Shown here: positions 1 through 9,095 of the stretch, in pieces
Numbering within the stretch: the first letter of the stretch is position 1
Layout: every line of letters begins with the position of its first letter
Source: Anaerolineae bacterium
GTDB lineage: Bacteria > Chloroflexota > Anaerolineae > Promineifilales > Promineifilaceae
Direction of reading: 5' to 3'
Assembly (NCBI GenBank): GCA_028284105.1
Contig: JANQSK010000446.1
Span: 1 to 27,748 of the forward strand
Length of the DNA stretch: 27,748 bases
Program-made: the position numbers and the translations under genes
Notes under the pieces: generated by a model
The model's database searches: none
Seen by the model: the letters and a program-made list of their open reading frames with translations, nothing else
What the model was told of the DNA's origin: nothing

Positions 1-338
1 ATCAAGCATAGGCCAAGCTCCTTATTCAATAGATGAAAGTCGTTGTGTGATTATTAAGTGAAACGAAGTTCCTGTTTTGATTAAAATGACAGCTACAAAT
101 TTCGTTTCCTTGAGGTTCAGAAGCTTATTTTTATCAGGGTTATCTATTTAGCAACTTCGGAACACTTAATTATTCACCAATTTATAATTTCACCAATCGA
201 TTGCTAGATATCAGTTTTTGGGGAGAAAAGAAACAAAATATTGTGATCAAAACAACGCTCAATAGCTGAGTTGTAACATTTATGTGGCAACTAATGAGAG
301 CACTTTTTATATTAGGCTGGTGTGATAAAATTAGCCTC
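1..338. other. Non-coding leader region upstream of trmFO
   Basis: No convincing complete gene is seen here. Bases 54-169 are copy A of a MITE-like repeat (separate entry). A short open frame from the window edge (2-61) ends in a TGA that overlaps the repeat's first bases; it could be the tail of an upstream gene but is too short to identify. An imperfect hairpin (about 251-273, CAAC-GCTCA / TGAG-TTG) lies just before the gene. I see no confident promoter. Confidence 0.5.
54..169 (+). repeat. MITE-like intergenic repeat, copy A
   Basis: This AT-rich element of about 112-116 bp starts TTAAGTGAAACGAAGTTCC and ends GCAACTTCGGAACACTTAA. The two ends are imperfect terminal inverted repeats sharing TTAAGTG and CGAAGTT. 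An inverted copy lies at 18481-18591. The first roughly 53 bases of the two copies differ at only about three positions; the centre (about 125-150) is diverged. It encodes nothing, as expected of a non-autonomous transposon remnant or a small structured intergenic repeat. Full-length identity was judged by eye. Confidence 0.75.
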
Positions 339-1706
339 ATGGAACAACCGTTAACCGTCATTGGGGGCGGTCTGGCTGGTACAGAAGCAGCGTGGCAAGC
401 CGCATCGCTTGGCGTACCTGTTCGGCTTTATGAAATGCGCCCCCAAAAAAATACACCTGCTCACGTCACAAATAAGCTCGCAGAGCTTGTTTGTAGCAAT
501 TCGCTTGGCTCTTATTTGCCTCATAAAGCCCCTGGTGTGCTCAAGGCAGAATTACGCGGCTTGGGCTCAATGATTTTAGAATGTGCCCAACAAACGGCCG
601 TTCCTGCCGGCTCCTCTCTTGCTGTAGATCGTGAAGGGTTTGCGGAGCTGGTCACTGAAAAAATTGATAAAACCCCCCTAATTGAGCTTGTCCGCGAAGA
701 AGTCACCAAAATTCCTAACACCCCTACAATCATTGCCACAGGTCCACTGACTTCAGATGCGCTTGCTAAAGAAATTCAGGCACTTTCTGGACAAGAGTAC
801 ATGTATTTTTATGATGCGTTGTCCCCGATTGTGCACTACGAATCAATTGACTTTTCAATTGCATACCGTCAATCTCGATATGATAAGGGGGAACAAGTTG
901 ATGGTGATTACATCAACTGCCCCATGACCAAAGAAGAGTATGATCGGTTTGTCGCCGCTTTACTCGAAGGGGAGCTGATCACGCTCAAACAATTTGAGCA
1001 AGAAGACCAGCACTTTTTTGAAGGGTGTATGCCTATTGAGCAAATAGCGCGCCGAGGGGAAAAGGCGTTGGCTTTTGGTCCGATGCGACCGGTTGGCTTA
1101 ACTGACCCGCGCACAGGAAAACGGCCGTTTGCTGTGGTTCAACTCAGACAAGATAATTTGATGGGTTCCTTATTTAATATCGTTGGTTTTCAAACAAATT
1201 TAAAGTGGGGTGAGCAGCGCCGGATATTGCGACTTATTCCCGGATTGGAAAAAGCTGAATTTTTACGGTATGGCATGATGCATCGCAATACGTACATCAA
1301 TGCGCCACAGCTTTTGCATCCTACACTTCAATATCGTGGTCGTTCAAATCTCTATTTTGCAGGACAGATTACAGGCGTTGAGGGATATATGGGAAACGCT
1401 GCGACTGGCTTGCTTGCAGGTTTGAATGCTGCTCGAATGATGAAAGGCAAATTACCTGTCATCATGCCAACCATGACAATGCTTGGTGCGCTGTGCCATT
1501 ATGTAACTCACGCCGAAGCAAAAAACTTTCAACCTATGAAGGCTAATTTTGGCCTATTTCCTATGCCACCCAATAATTTGCCTAAATCTGACCGATATCG
1601 ATGGTATAGCGAAAGAGCATTGACCAATATGCGGCGATTTACACGATCAAATGGGATTAACTATGATCGCGTGGTTGCTGAAGCAGTAACGGAGATGGAG
1701 AAATAG
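339..1706 (+). CDS. trmFO: TrmFO, folate/FAD-dependent tRNA (uracil-54-C5)-methyltransferase
   Basis: This enzyme makes ribothymidine at position 54 of the tRNA T-loop, using methylenetetrahydrofolate as one-carbon donor and FADH2 as reductant; it acts in the cytoplasm. The N-terminus carries the FAD-binding motif TVIGGGLAGTEAAW (about residues 6-19) followed by YEMRP. Further family landmarks are LVCSNSLGS, YFYDALSPI, NCPMTKEEY, FEGCMPIE and the C-terminal GQITGVEGYMGNAATGLLAG. The frame is open from 282, but the ATG at 339 gives 455 residues and puts the dinucleotide fold at the N-terminus as in the family, so it is preferred; neither start has a strong Shine-Dalgarno. The stop lies 1 nt before the next gene. 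It carries ACGGCCGT at 594 and 1121. The family assignment is very firm. Confidence 0.97.
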   Translation: MEQPLTVIGGGLAGTEAAWQAASLGVPVRLYEMRPQKNTPAHVTNKLAELVCSNSLGSYLPHKAPGVLKAELRGLGSMILECAQQTAVPAGSSLAVDREGFAELVTEKIDKTPLIELVREEVTKIPNTPTIIATGPLTSDALAKEIQALSGQEYMYFYDALSPIVHYESIDFSIAYRQSRYDKGEQVDGDYINCPMTKEEYDRFVAALLEGELITLKQFEQEDQHFFEGCMPIEQIARRGEKALAFGPMRPVGLTDPRTGKRPFAVVQLRQDNLMGSLFNIVGFQTNLKWGEQRRILRLIPGLEKAEFLRYGMMHRNTYINAPQLLHPTLQYRGRSNLYFAGQITGVEGYMGNAATGLLAGLNAARMMKGKLPVIMPTMTMLGALCHYVTHAEAKNFQPMKANFGLFPMPPNNLPKSDRYRWYSERALTNMRRFTRSNGINYDRVVAEAVTEMEK

Positions 1707-1707
1707 C

Positions 1708-2901
1708 TTGTCCCAAAGCTTGAAGCTGTGGCTTCGACAAGAATCGGCATCCTTGTGTGCGGCCGTTTTTGAGAATACACCCCCAGCCTTATCCTTGAAT
1801 CATGATGATGTGTCACAGTTTCTGGCAACATTAGCTGATCATGTTGGGCTGCATTCCGAATTTCAACTTGCTGCAGTTCAGGGTTGGGCATTAACGGCGA
1901 TTGGACAAGATGGTCCTCGCTCCCGTGATTGGCTCTGGGTTCTCCGTTTGCTAAAAGAAGCTTTGATCAAAGCCTTAGACCAAAATATGTCCCCTTCAGA
2001 GGCGCTTAAAAGTTGGCGGGGTCTTGATGAGTTTTTGACCTATGCCATGATTGAGGCCTCTCAGCTAGCAACTGACTTTGAACGCGCAAACTTGTTAGAA
2101 CAAATTGTGCAGCTTCGGAACCAACAAGAGATATTTGAGCGGAGCAAATCTAATTTCATCAATGTGGCAGCGCACGAATTGCGCACCCCTCTTACAATTT
2201 TGGAAGGGTATGCGAATATGATTCGCGCAGAGGCTGAAGAAGGTTCTCGATTCCACATTTACACAGAGGGGCTGGGGAACGGTTTTCGCCGGATGCATGA
2301 AATTATTGGAGATATGATTGATGCATCTTTGATTGATCTCGGTTCTGTCGAGCTCAAGGTGCGCCAAATTAACCTTGAATCCACCATCCGCCTAGTAACT
2401 GATAAATTACAAAAGATTTTTGCAGAGCGAAAAGTTGAATTAATAGTCAGTCCATTCTATGTTGATTCTGAAACCTATGGTGATGAAGAGCGCTTGGCAA
2501 AAGCGTTTACGAAGGTCATCATGAATGGCTTAAAATACACTCCCGACAATGGGCAAGTCAATATTACAGCCGCTTTCATTCGGCAAGATGAAGCATCTGA
2601 TGAGCTAGCAGGGTATATTGACGTTCAAATTAGCGATAGCGGCATTGGAATTGCCCCTGAAAATCAAGACCTCATCTTTAACAAGTTTGCCAGCACGTCT
2701 GCTTATGAACTGCACTCGTCAAGCAAAACAAATTTTAAAGGGGGTGGTGCAGGTTTAGGTCTCGCCATTGTCAAGGGGATTATTGAAGCGCACGAGGGTC
2801 GTATATGGGCAGAAAGCCCTGGCTATGATGAAGAAAAGCTGCCCGGAACAACTTTTCATATTGAGTTGCCAATTTGGATCAATCAGCCGGAAATTGAATA
2901 A
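1708..2901 (+). CDS. Soluble sensor histidine kinase, orphan
   Basis: This is a two-component histidine kinase of 397 residues with no transmembrane segment or signal peptide, so it is probably cytosolic. Residues 1 to about 140 form an unrecognised, mostly helical N-terminal region. The HisKA H-box is AAHELRTPLT with phospho-acceptor His156. The HATPase_c domain shows an N-box variant (IMNGLKYTP), G1 (SDSGIGIAP) and G2 (GGGAGLGLAIVKG). The start is TTG, 1 nt after the trmFO stop, with two GGAG Shine-Dalgarno-like sequences in the trmFO tail, suggesting translational coupling. No response regulator is encoded in the window, so the partner is unknown. The kinase assignment is firm; the signal cannot be read from the sequence. 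Confidence 0.93.
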   Translation: MSQSLKLWLRQESASLCAAVFENTPPALSLNHDDVSQFLATLADHVGLHSEFQLAAVQGWALTAIGQDGPRSRDWLWVLRLLKEALIKALDQNMSPSEALKSWRGLDEFLTYAMIEASQLATDFERANLLEQIVQLRNQQEIFERSKSNFINVAAHELRTPLTILEGYANMIRAEAEEGSRFHIYTEGLGNGFRRMHEIIGDMIDASLIDLGSVELKVRQINLESTIRLVTDKLQKIFAERKVELIVSPFYVDSETYGDEERLAKAFTKVIMNGLKYTPDNGQVNITAAFIRQDEASDELAGYIDVQISDSGIGIAPENQDLIFNKFASTSAYELHSSSKTNFKGGGAGLGLAIVKGIIEAHEGRIWAESPGYDEEKLPGTTFHIELPIWINQPEIE

Positions 2902-2978
2902 CGAATTTAGAGTAAAAGACCGTTGGTACCCGTTTATTATACTTGCCAATGCTCTTTGCTCTTGAATAGAGGATATTT

Positions 2979-4592
2979 ATGGATATTAAAGTTGAAGTCA
3001 AACCAACGGCCGTAACTGTATTTCCTGACAGAGCGCGTGTTACTGCAGTGGGTGAATGTGACGTTTCAGCAGGCAGCCATAAATTGCTTGTGACCCAACT
3101 CCCATTAACAATGCAGCCTGATTCCTTACGAGTCTCTGGGAAGGGAACAACAAGCGTACAAATATTGAGTGCTGACGTTAAGCGAGAATTTTTTGATGAG
3201 GCACCCCAAAAGAATGTTAGAGAATTAGAAGCGGAAATTGAATCGTTAAGCGATCAGCTACGGGATGTTGATGATCAAAAAGCAGGTTGGGAGGCACACG
3301 GCCGTTACCTTGAAGGGATGCGGCAAGCAACCGGCGCTTATGCCAAAGGGCTTTCTCGTGGCACTTCTCAGGTTGAAGATCAACTCAAGATTGTGGCTTT
3401 TTTGCAAGAGCAGGACAGTGCAATGCGAACGGCCGTTTCGAATCTTGATAAGGAAGCCCGTCAGCTGAACAAACAGATTGAGAAGCTAAAATTAGAGCTA
3501 GGTCAGCAATCATCGAGACGACGTGGCAAGCAAATGTATCAAGCCGTGATTGACATTCAGGTTTCAGGTGAAGGCACATTTTCCCCTGAAGTGACCTATG
3601 TTGTTAATCAGGCGAGCTGGCGACCTCTGTATGATGTTCGTTTAAAAACAATAGGTGTGTCGCTTCCTGAAATTGGGATATCAACTTTGGCAGAAATCAC
3701 CCAGCGAACCGGGCAAAGCTGGGATGCGGTTGCTTTATCTGTATCAACTGCCCGACCTGCGCTCAATCAACGATTACCTAAACTCAACCCTTGGCCCATT
3801 GACCAATTCCGCAAACCCGAAATTCGTCGTCCTATGGCAATGGCCGCTCCACCAAAAGCGTCGGCGTTGAGGTCAAAAGCACGTGCCACAGAAGAAACTG
3901 AAATGGTTGGGTTTGCGGCTGAAGCAGAACCTGCTCCCGTTGAAGCTGAGGAAATCGTGGCCCAAGTTGAAGATACAGGAACGGCCGTTCGGTTTGTGGT
4001 CTCTGGCGGTTCGGATATTCCAAGCGATGGTTCACCCCATAAAACAACTTTGGCTAACTATCAGCTAGAGCCCAAACTTGATTTTGTCGCTGTTCCAAAA
4101 CACACAGATGCTGTTTACCGTCGGGCAACCACCAAAAACATCTCCGGTGCACCTTGGTTAGCTGGACAGGCTAATCTGTTTGTAGATGATGAATTTATTG
4201 GCAAGACATCCATTGACTATACGGCCAAGGGTGGGGAAATAGAGCTATTGCTTGGTGTTGAAGATCGCATCACGATTAAACGTGAAATGACACGGCGAGA
4301 TGTGGATAAGAAAATGTTAAGCGATCAGCGTCGAATCCGCTTTGGCTATGAGATTGAGGTTGAGAATTTGCTCGATACGGCCGTTAGAGTTGAAATTCAA
4401 GATCACATCCCGATTTCTAGACATGAGCAAATCAAAGTCAAGATGCAAAAAACGGACCCTGACCCACAAGATGTAAGCGACATGAATTTGATGGAGTGGT
4501 TGTTACCATTAGCTTCCAAACAAAAATCAACGATTGCCTACGAATTCTTAGTAGAACATCCACGCTCGCTACAGGTGGCGGGCTTACCGTGA
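2979..4592 (+). CDS. MuiA-family protein (DUF4140 + DUF4139)
   Basis: This is a 537-residue member of the family named after the mucoidy inhibitor MuiA; the biochemical role of the family is not established. The N-terminal beta domain (about 1-75, including TVFPDRARVT) matches DUF4140. A coiled-coil stretch rich in Glu, Gln and Lys follows (about 80-175). The C-terminal DUF4139-like part (about 185-537) includes the landmarks YVVNQASWRPLYDVRL, AEITQRTGQSWDAVALSVST and EWLLPLASKQKSTIAYEF. A low-complexity Ala/Glu segment (about 285-330) interrupts it. No signal peptide is seen, so it is probably cytoplasmic. The ATG has a good Shine-Dalgarno (AGAGGA, 2968-2973). It carries five copies of ACGGCCGT (3006, 3298, 3429, 3981, 4377). 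Confidence 0.88.
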   Translation: MDIKVEVKPTAVTVFPDRARVTAVGECDVSAGSHKLLVTQLPLTMQPDSLRVSGKGTTSVQILSADVKREFFDEAPQKNVRELEAEIESLSDQLRDVDDQKAGWEAHGRYLEGMRQATGAYAKGLSRGTSQVEDQLKIVAFLQEQDSAMRTAVSNLDKEARQLNKQIEKLKLELGQQSSRRRGKQMYQAVIDIQVSGEGTFSPEVTYVVNQASWRPLYDVRLKTIGVSLPEIGISTLAEITQRTGQSWDAVALSVSTARPALNQRLPKLNPWPIDQFRKPEIRRPMAMAAPPKASALRSKARATEETEMVGFAAEAEPAPVEAEEIVAQVEDTGTAVRFVVSGGSDIPSDGSPHKTTLANYQLEPKLDFVAVPKHTDAVYRRATTKNISGAPWLAGQANLFVDDEFIGKTSIDYTAKGGEIELLLGVEDRITIKREMTRRDVDKKMLSDQRRIRFGYEIEVENLLDTAVRVEIQDHIPISRHEQIKVKMQKTDPDPQDVSDMNLMEWLLPLASKQKSTIAYEFLVEHPRSLQVAGLP

Positions 4593-4604
4593 TAAAATAA
4601 CGAT

Positions 4605-5912
4605 ATGACAAAAGTTTACCCAACTGCACCACCACGAGAGAAAGCCTATTTGGTGGGTGCTGGATCAAAAAATGAACGGCCGTTGTTGCCTATCGAGGAT
4701 AGCGTTGAAGAACTGGGCCGTTTAGCAGATACTGCCGGATTAGAAGTTGTTGGCCAAGCCATCCAGCGTTTTAATCGACCCGATCGCTCAACCTATATTG
4801 GCTCAGGTAAAGTCGAAGAAGTCAAGATGATGGTTGAGGAATTAGGGGCTGGCGTTGTCATCTTTGATGATGAGCTTTCACCACGTCACCAGAGAGAACT
4901 TGAGAAGATCTTTGGTGAAGAGATCAAAGTCTTGGATAGAACGGCTTTGATTCTTGATATTTTTGCCCTACACGCCAACACGGCAGAAGGGAAGCTTCAA
5001 GTAGAGTTGGCTCAGCTTGAATACCGTGTCCCCCGTTTAACGCGCATGTGGACTCACTTGGCTCGACAGGCAGGTGGTCGTGCAGGTGGGGCTGGCGGAG
5101 GTGTCGGTTTGCGTGGTCCTGGTGAAACCCAGCTAGAAGCTGACCGCCGAGAAATCGGTCACCGTATAAGCTTTGTAAAAGATCAGCTTGAAAAAGTTCG
5201 CGCACGACGTGAACGTCATCGTATGAAGCGCCAACAAACAGAATTGAAAGTAGTTGCGATTGTTGGTTACACCAATGCCGGAAAATCAACCTTGCTCAAC
5301 CGACTGACGGATGCTAATGTGCTTTCCGCTGATATGCTATTTGCGACGCTTGATCCAACAACAAGAAAAGTTCAAATGCCAGGCGGGCGAGAAGTCCTTT
5401 TTACGGATACGGTAGGATTTATTCAAAAATTACCAACCCATATTGTGGCTTCTTTCCGTGCAACGCTTGAAGAGATTAAAGATGCAGATATGCTGCTGCA
5501 CGTTGTAGATTCAACCCATCCCAATGCCGGAGCTCAAATTGATTCGGTCGAAGATACGCTAGCAGAGCTTGAAGTTGATCATTTACCCGTTGTTGTTGCT
5601 TTGAATAAAATTGACCAGCTGCCAGAAGGGCTTCCTCCTGATGCAAATTTAGATATTGATGCACCTATGGTGGGGGTATCAGCCCATACCGGGGAAGGGA
5701 TTGAGGATCTTCTCACCACAATCGAAGCTGTGATGACGCGCTACATGACTGAAATTATGATTGAGCTTCCTTATGCAAAAGGAGATTTGCGCTCACTGTT
5801 TTATGAACGTGGTCAAGTTGATAGTGAAGAGCCCAATGATCATGGTTTGCGGATTTACGGCCGTATTCCTCATCGTCTGGTGCCTTATTTTGAACCCTAT
5901 TTGGTGAACTAA
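4605..5912 (+). CDS. hflX: GTPase HflX
   Basis: HflX is a ribosome-associated GTPase that splits stalled or stressed 70S ribosomes. The 435-residue length fits the family. The N-terminal HflX domain (about 10-215) includes the Gly-rich stretch GGRAGGAGGGVGLRGPGETQ (156-175), which precedes a basic coiled coil. The G domain shows G1 GYTNAGKS (221-228), G2 region ATLDPTTR, G3 DTVGFI and G4 NKID, followed by a C-terminal domain. It begins 12 nt after the MuiA-family gene, so the two are probably co-transcribed. It carries ACGGCCGT at 4676 and 5857. The assignment is very firm. Confidence 0.97.
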   Translation: MTKVYPTAPPREKAYLVGAGSKNERPLLPIEDSVEELGRLADTAGLEVVGQAIQRFNRPDRSTYIGSGKVEEVKMMVEELGAGVVIFDDELSPRHQRELEKIFGEEIKVLDRTALILDIFALHANTAEGKLQVELAQLEYRVPRLTRMWTHLARQAGGRAGGAGGGVGLRGPGETQLEADRREIGHRISFVKDQLEKVRARRERHRMKRQQTELKVVAIVGYTNAGKSTLLNRLTDANVLSADMLFATLDPTTRKVQMPGGREVLFTDTVGFIQKLPTHIVASFRATLEEIKDADMLLHVVDSTHPNAGAQIDSVEDTLAELEVDHLPVVVALNKIDQLPEGLPPDANLDIDAPMVGVSAHTGEGIEDLLTTIEAVMTRYMTEIMIELPYAKGDLRSLFYERGQVDSEEPNDHGLRIYGRIPHRLVPYFEPYLVN

Positions 5913-5950
5913 TAAATCAGGCAAACTGATTAATCACCGGAGCAATAGTT

Positions 5951-6151
5951 ATGAATGATTTAATTGATCGGATTGGACATTTCTTAGGTGGAAAGCCAGG
6001 ATTGTTACCGTTAATCGGTATTGGCCTCATTTTGCTTAATTTTGTTTTTCAACTTTTTCCAAGCAACTGGTTTGCTGAGGTTAATTTATTTCTTCATATA
6101 GGACTGATTGTAAGCTTGATAGGTATTTTACTGATTCGTCCCCTTCAATAA
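5951..6151 (+). CDS. Small membrane protein, function unknown
   Basis: This encodes 66 residues with two predicted membrane helices (about 17-36 and 44-62, the latter rich in Leu/Ile) joined by a short loop (QLFPSNWFAEVN). I do not recognise a family. A CCGGAG sequence upstream is a reasonable Shine-Dalgarno. The gene sits 38 nt after hflX and 9 nt before the M20 peptidase gene, in the same direction, which argues that it is a real member of the operon. No function can be inferred. Confidence 0.7.
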   Translation: MNDLIDRIGHFLGGKPGLLPLIGIGLILLNFVFQLFPSNWFAEVNLFLHIGLIVSLIGILLIRPLQ

Positions 6152-6160
6152 AGATTTTTA

Positions 6161-7336
6161 ATGCAGCAACTACTAAATATTTCAAACCATTCAGATATTC
6201 AAAATATTAAAGACAGAATTCGTTCTGAACAAGATGCTCTAATTGATTTAATTGTGCAGATTCAGCAAATACCTGCACCGACGTTTGATGAGGGGACCCG
6301 GGCGCTTTTTATTGAAGCAACGATGAAGCAATATGGTCTCGAGGATGTCAATAAAGATAACATTCATAATGTTTACGGCCGTTATCCCTTTTGTTCAAAC
6401 CCAGCTGGCCCTCCAATTATCATTTCTGCGCATAGTGACACGGTGTTTCCGCATGAAACAGATCTCTCTTATCATAAAAAAGGGTCAAAATTATATGGTC
6501 CAGGTATAGGAGATAATTCGACTGGTGTTGCTGGTATTTTATTTTTAGCAAAGCTCCTCATTGAGGAAAAAATCACATTGAAAAACCCTGTTTGGTTTGT
6601 ATCCAATGTGGGTGAAGAGGGTCTTGGGGATTTAGTTGGCATGAGAGCGGTCGTAGACCGGTTTGGTGAAAAAGCGAAATACATTGTGATTGAAGGTGGT
6701 CTTTTTGGACAGCTTTCTCATCAAGCGATTGGTGTGCAACGCTTCAAAATCTCTGTCGAAACGGAAGGTGGACACTCTTGGGGTAGCTTTGGGAAGACAA
6801 GTGCTATTCATGAATTAGGTCGACTCATTACCCTGATTGCTGATATGAAGGTTCCAAATTCACCAAAAACAACCTTTAACGTCGGGATGATTGAGGGAGG
6901 CACCTCAATCAATACTATTGCGCAACGGGCACACATGCTCCTTGATTTACGCTCTGAACATACAGAAACCCTCGATAAGCTCGTTAAAAGCGTCAAAGCG
7001 ATGGTTCAAAAAGCCAATCGTCAAAGCGATATGCGCACCACTTTTTCAATGGAACAAATTGGTAATCGACCCGCGGGGCAAGTACATCGAAATTCAGAAC
7101 TCGTCCGCCAGGCAATTGAATGTTTGAAGATGGTTGGGCGTTCAAGACCAATATTTATTACTAGTTCAACAGATTGCAATATACCGTTGAGCAGAGGGTA
7201 TGAGTCGGTGTGCATAGGTCTAACGGAATCAAATTTTGCCCACCGCTTAGATGAGCATATTGATGTGACCAACTTGCCTGTTGGCATGCATCAGATGATG
7301 CTTCTGTTGCTTTCAGCTGCGCATTTTGGTGAATGA
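6161..7336 (+). CDS. M20-family metallopeptidase
   Basis: This is a di-zinc amidohydrolase or peptidase of the M20 clan (391 residues), acting on peptides or N-acyl amino acids. Visible metal and catalytic residues are His91 and Asp93 in SAHSDTVF, bridging Asp119 in GIGDNSTG, catalytic Glu152 with Glu153 in GEEGLGD, Glu178 in IEGG, and a C-terminal His in FAHRLDEH. The dimerisation domain starts around GGHSWGSFGKTSAIHELG (about 203-220). It lacks a signal peptide. The exact substrate cannot be told. Its stop overlaps the start of the next gene (ATGA), so the two are coupled. It carries ACGGCCGT at 6375. Confidence 0.9.
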   Translation: MQQLLNISNHSDIQNIKDRIRSEQDALIDLIVQIQQIPAPTFDEGTRALFIEATMKQYGLEDVNKDNIHNVYGRYPFCSNPAGPPIIISAHSDTVFPHETDLSYHKKGSKLYGPGIGDNSTGVAGILFLAKLLIEEKITLKNPVWFVSNVGEEGLGDLVGMRAVVDRFGEKAKYIVIEGGLFGQLSHQAIGVQRFKISVETEGGHSWGSFGKTSAIHELGRLITLIADMKVPNSPKTTFNVGMIEGGTSINTIAQRAHMLLDLRSEHTETLDKLVKSVKAMVQKANRQSDMRTTFSMEQIGNRPAGQVHRNSELVRQAIECLKMVGRSRPIFITSSTDCNIPLSRGYESVCIGLTESNFAHRLDEHIDVTNLPVGMHQMMLLLLSAAHFGE

Positions 7337-8115
7337 TGATAGTTGATACCCATTGTCACCTTGACCTCAATCGGTTTGATGAAGACCGTGAGGCCGTTAT
7401 TCAGCGCTCTATTGAAGCCGGTGTGGAAAAAATCATTATTCCAGCATTGGATTTAAATAGCTGTCGTCGTGTACTTCAATTAGCTGATCAATTTACGACC
7501 GTTTACGTCGCCGTCGGCATTCACCCTAATTCCTCTGCAACTTGGAAAGATAGCTGGCTCAAGAAGCTTCGGGAGTTTGCTAAGCATCCCAAGGTTGTTG
7601 CCATTGGTGAAATTGGATTAGATTATTATTGGGATAAATCGCCCAAAGATATTCAGCATCGCGCTTTTTCATTACAGCTCGAATTGGCTGATGAACTTGA
7701 TTTACCCGTAATTGTGCACAATCGAGAATCAGATAATGATGTTGTGGCCCTTTTAAAATCCTCACCGCTAAATGGCAAAGAGAAGCCAGGTGTGCTGCAC
7801 TCTTTTTCAACAAGTTGGGATATTGCAGAGCTTGTTCTTGGGATGGGATTTTACTTGGGGTTTACCGGCCCAGTTACCTTCAAAAAGGCTGAAGGCTTAA
7901 GGGCAGTAGCCAGCCAAGTCCCATTGGATCGCATTTTGGCAGAAACAGATGCTCCTTTTTTGACACCCCATCCTTATCGCGGTAAACGAAACGAACCAGC
8001 CTACACTGCTTTTGTGGTAGAAAAGTTGGCGGAACTTCACGGTATGACGAAAGCAGAGATGGCTCAACGGACAACCGACAATGCACATCGATTGTTTGAA
8101 AGAATAAACGCATGA
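7333..8115 (+). CDS. tatD: TatD-family metal-dependent deoxyribonuclease
   Basis: TatD proteins are metal-dependent 3'-5' DNases or phosphodiesterases with a TIM-barrel amidohydrolase fold, implicated in DNA repair and turnover. The 260-residue length is typical. Metal ligands are seen in DTHCHLD (His7, His9), GEIGLDYYW, VHNRESD, LHSFS and ETDAPFLTPHP. Two in-frame ATGs are present (7333 and 7336); the first overlaps the previous stop. The end overlaps the next gene by 4 nt (ATGA). No ACGGCCGT lies in this gene, only a degenerate AGGCCGTT at 7391. Confidence 0.95.
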   Translation: MMIVDTHCHLDLNRFDEDREAVIQRSIEAGVEKIIIPALDLNSCRRVLQLADQFTTVYVAVGIHPNSSATWKDSWLKKLREFAKHPKVVAIGEIGLDYYWDKSPKDIQHRAFSLQLELADELDLPVIVHNRESDNDVVALLKSSPLNGKEKPGVLHSFSTSWDIAELVLGMGFYLGFTGPVTFKKAEGLRAVASQVPLDRILAETDAPFLTPHPYRGKRNEPAYTAFVVEKLAELHGMTKAEMAQRTTDNAHRLFERINA

Positions 8116-9059
8116 GCAAGAACTCAAACCCCCGATTATCAATCATCACGGTGAGTTGGAATGTGAGCAAACTGCTTCACGACTGTTTGAGTTCGGTAGA
8201 GGCTGTTCGAGACGCTCTCCATTTAGAAATGGTTGTCGTTGATAGTGCATCATCTGACGATACACCTGATATGGTTGAGCGTGATTTTCCTTGGGTCAAT
8301 TTGATTCGCTGCACTGAAAACGCTGGATTTCCGAAAGGCAATAACATTGGTATTGAAGCATCGACAGGTGAATATGTCATTTTGCTCAATCCTGACACGG
8401 TCGTAATTGAAGATGCATTATCACAGCTTTGTGATTATCTAGATGAGCATCAAGACGTTGGGGTCGTGGGTCCCAAGTTGTTAAATCCCGATGGCACGAT
8501 TCAATCATCACGACGTCGATTTCCTACCTTCCTAACAGGTGTTTTTGAAAGCACTTGGCTCCAAGAGTCAGCCCCAAAACAAATCTTAGATCATTATTAC
8601 GCGCTTGATTTGCCGGATGATGAAACGGCCGTTGTTGATTGGGTGATGGGGGCTGCGCTATTAACGCGACGCTCGATCATTGACCGAGTAGGTGGGCTAG
8701 ACGAAGCTTATTTTATGTACTCAGAAGAACTGGATTGGTGTCGCAGAATTAAAGAGGCGGGGTGGGAAGTGGTTTATTTACCTTCTGCCCAAATCATCCA
8801 TCACCTTGGTAAAAGTAGCGAACAGGCTGTCACGCATCGGCACATTAACTTTAATAAAGCAAAATTGCGTTATTTCAGAAAGTATCATGGGATAGTTGTT
8901 GCATTTGCATTACGTGCCTTTTTGTTGTTAACTTATCTTCAACAGCTACTGTTAGAGGTATTCAAAGGAATAATTGGCCATAAACGGCCGTTGCGCTGGC
9001 AACGCGCAAAATCATATTGGCAGGTTGTTCGATCCGGGTTGCGTCCTGCGGGATATTAA
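8112..9059 (+). CDS. Family 2 glycosyltransferase
   Basis: This is a GT-A fold glycosyltransferase of 315 residues, related to rhamnosyl-type transferases that act on cell-surface polysaccharides. The nucleotide-binding region is seen in SIITVSWN and VVDSASSDDTPD; the DxD-like site is LLNPDTVV; the likely catalytic-base region is YSEELDWCRR, followed by HHLGKSS. A hydrophobic stretch near the C-terminus (about 265-285) probably anchors it to the membrane. The start overlaps the tatD stop (ATGA). It carries ACGGCCGT at 8625 and 8984. The acceptor and donor sugars are unknown. Confidence 0.92.
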   Translation: MSKNSNPRLSIITVSWNVSKLLHDCLSSVEAVRDALHLEMVVVDSASSDDTPDMVERDFPWVNLIRCTENAGFPKGNNIGIEASTGEYVILLNPDTVVIEDALSQLCDYLDEHQDVGVVGPKLLNPDGTIQSSRRRFPTFLTGVFESTWLQESAPKQILDHYYALDLPDDETAVVDWVMGAALLTRRSIIDRVGGLDEAYFMYSEELDWCRRIKEAGWEVVYLPSAQIIHHLGKSSEQAVTHRHINFNKAKLRYFRKYHGIVVAFALRAFLLLTYLQQLLLEVFKGIIGHKRPLRWQRAKSYWQVVRSGLRPAGY

Positions 9060-9095
9060 TTGAAATTGTAGAACCACAACGAGAAGGTTGGTTAC

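Noticed and set aside
1..61. C-terminal fragment of an upstream gene (frame 2-61)
   Set aside because: Only about 19 codons are visible, ending at the edge of the MITE-like repeat; too short to support.
4924..5289. 121-codon - strand frame inside hflX
   Set aside because: It lies fully antisense to a firmly identified gene, has no domain and no ribosome site.
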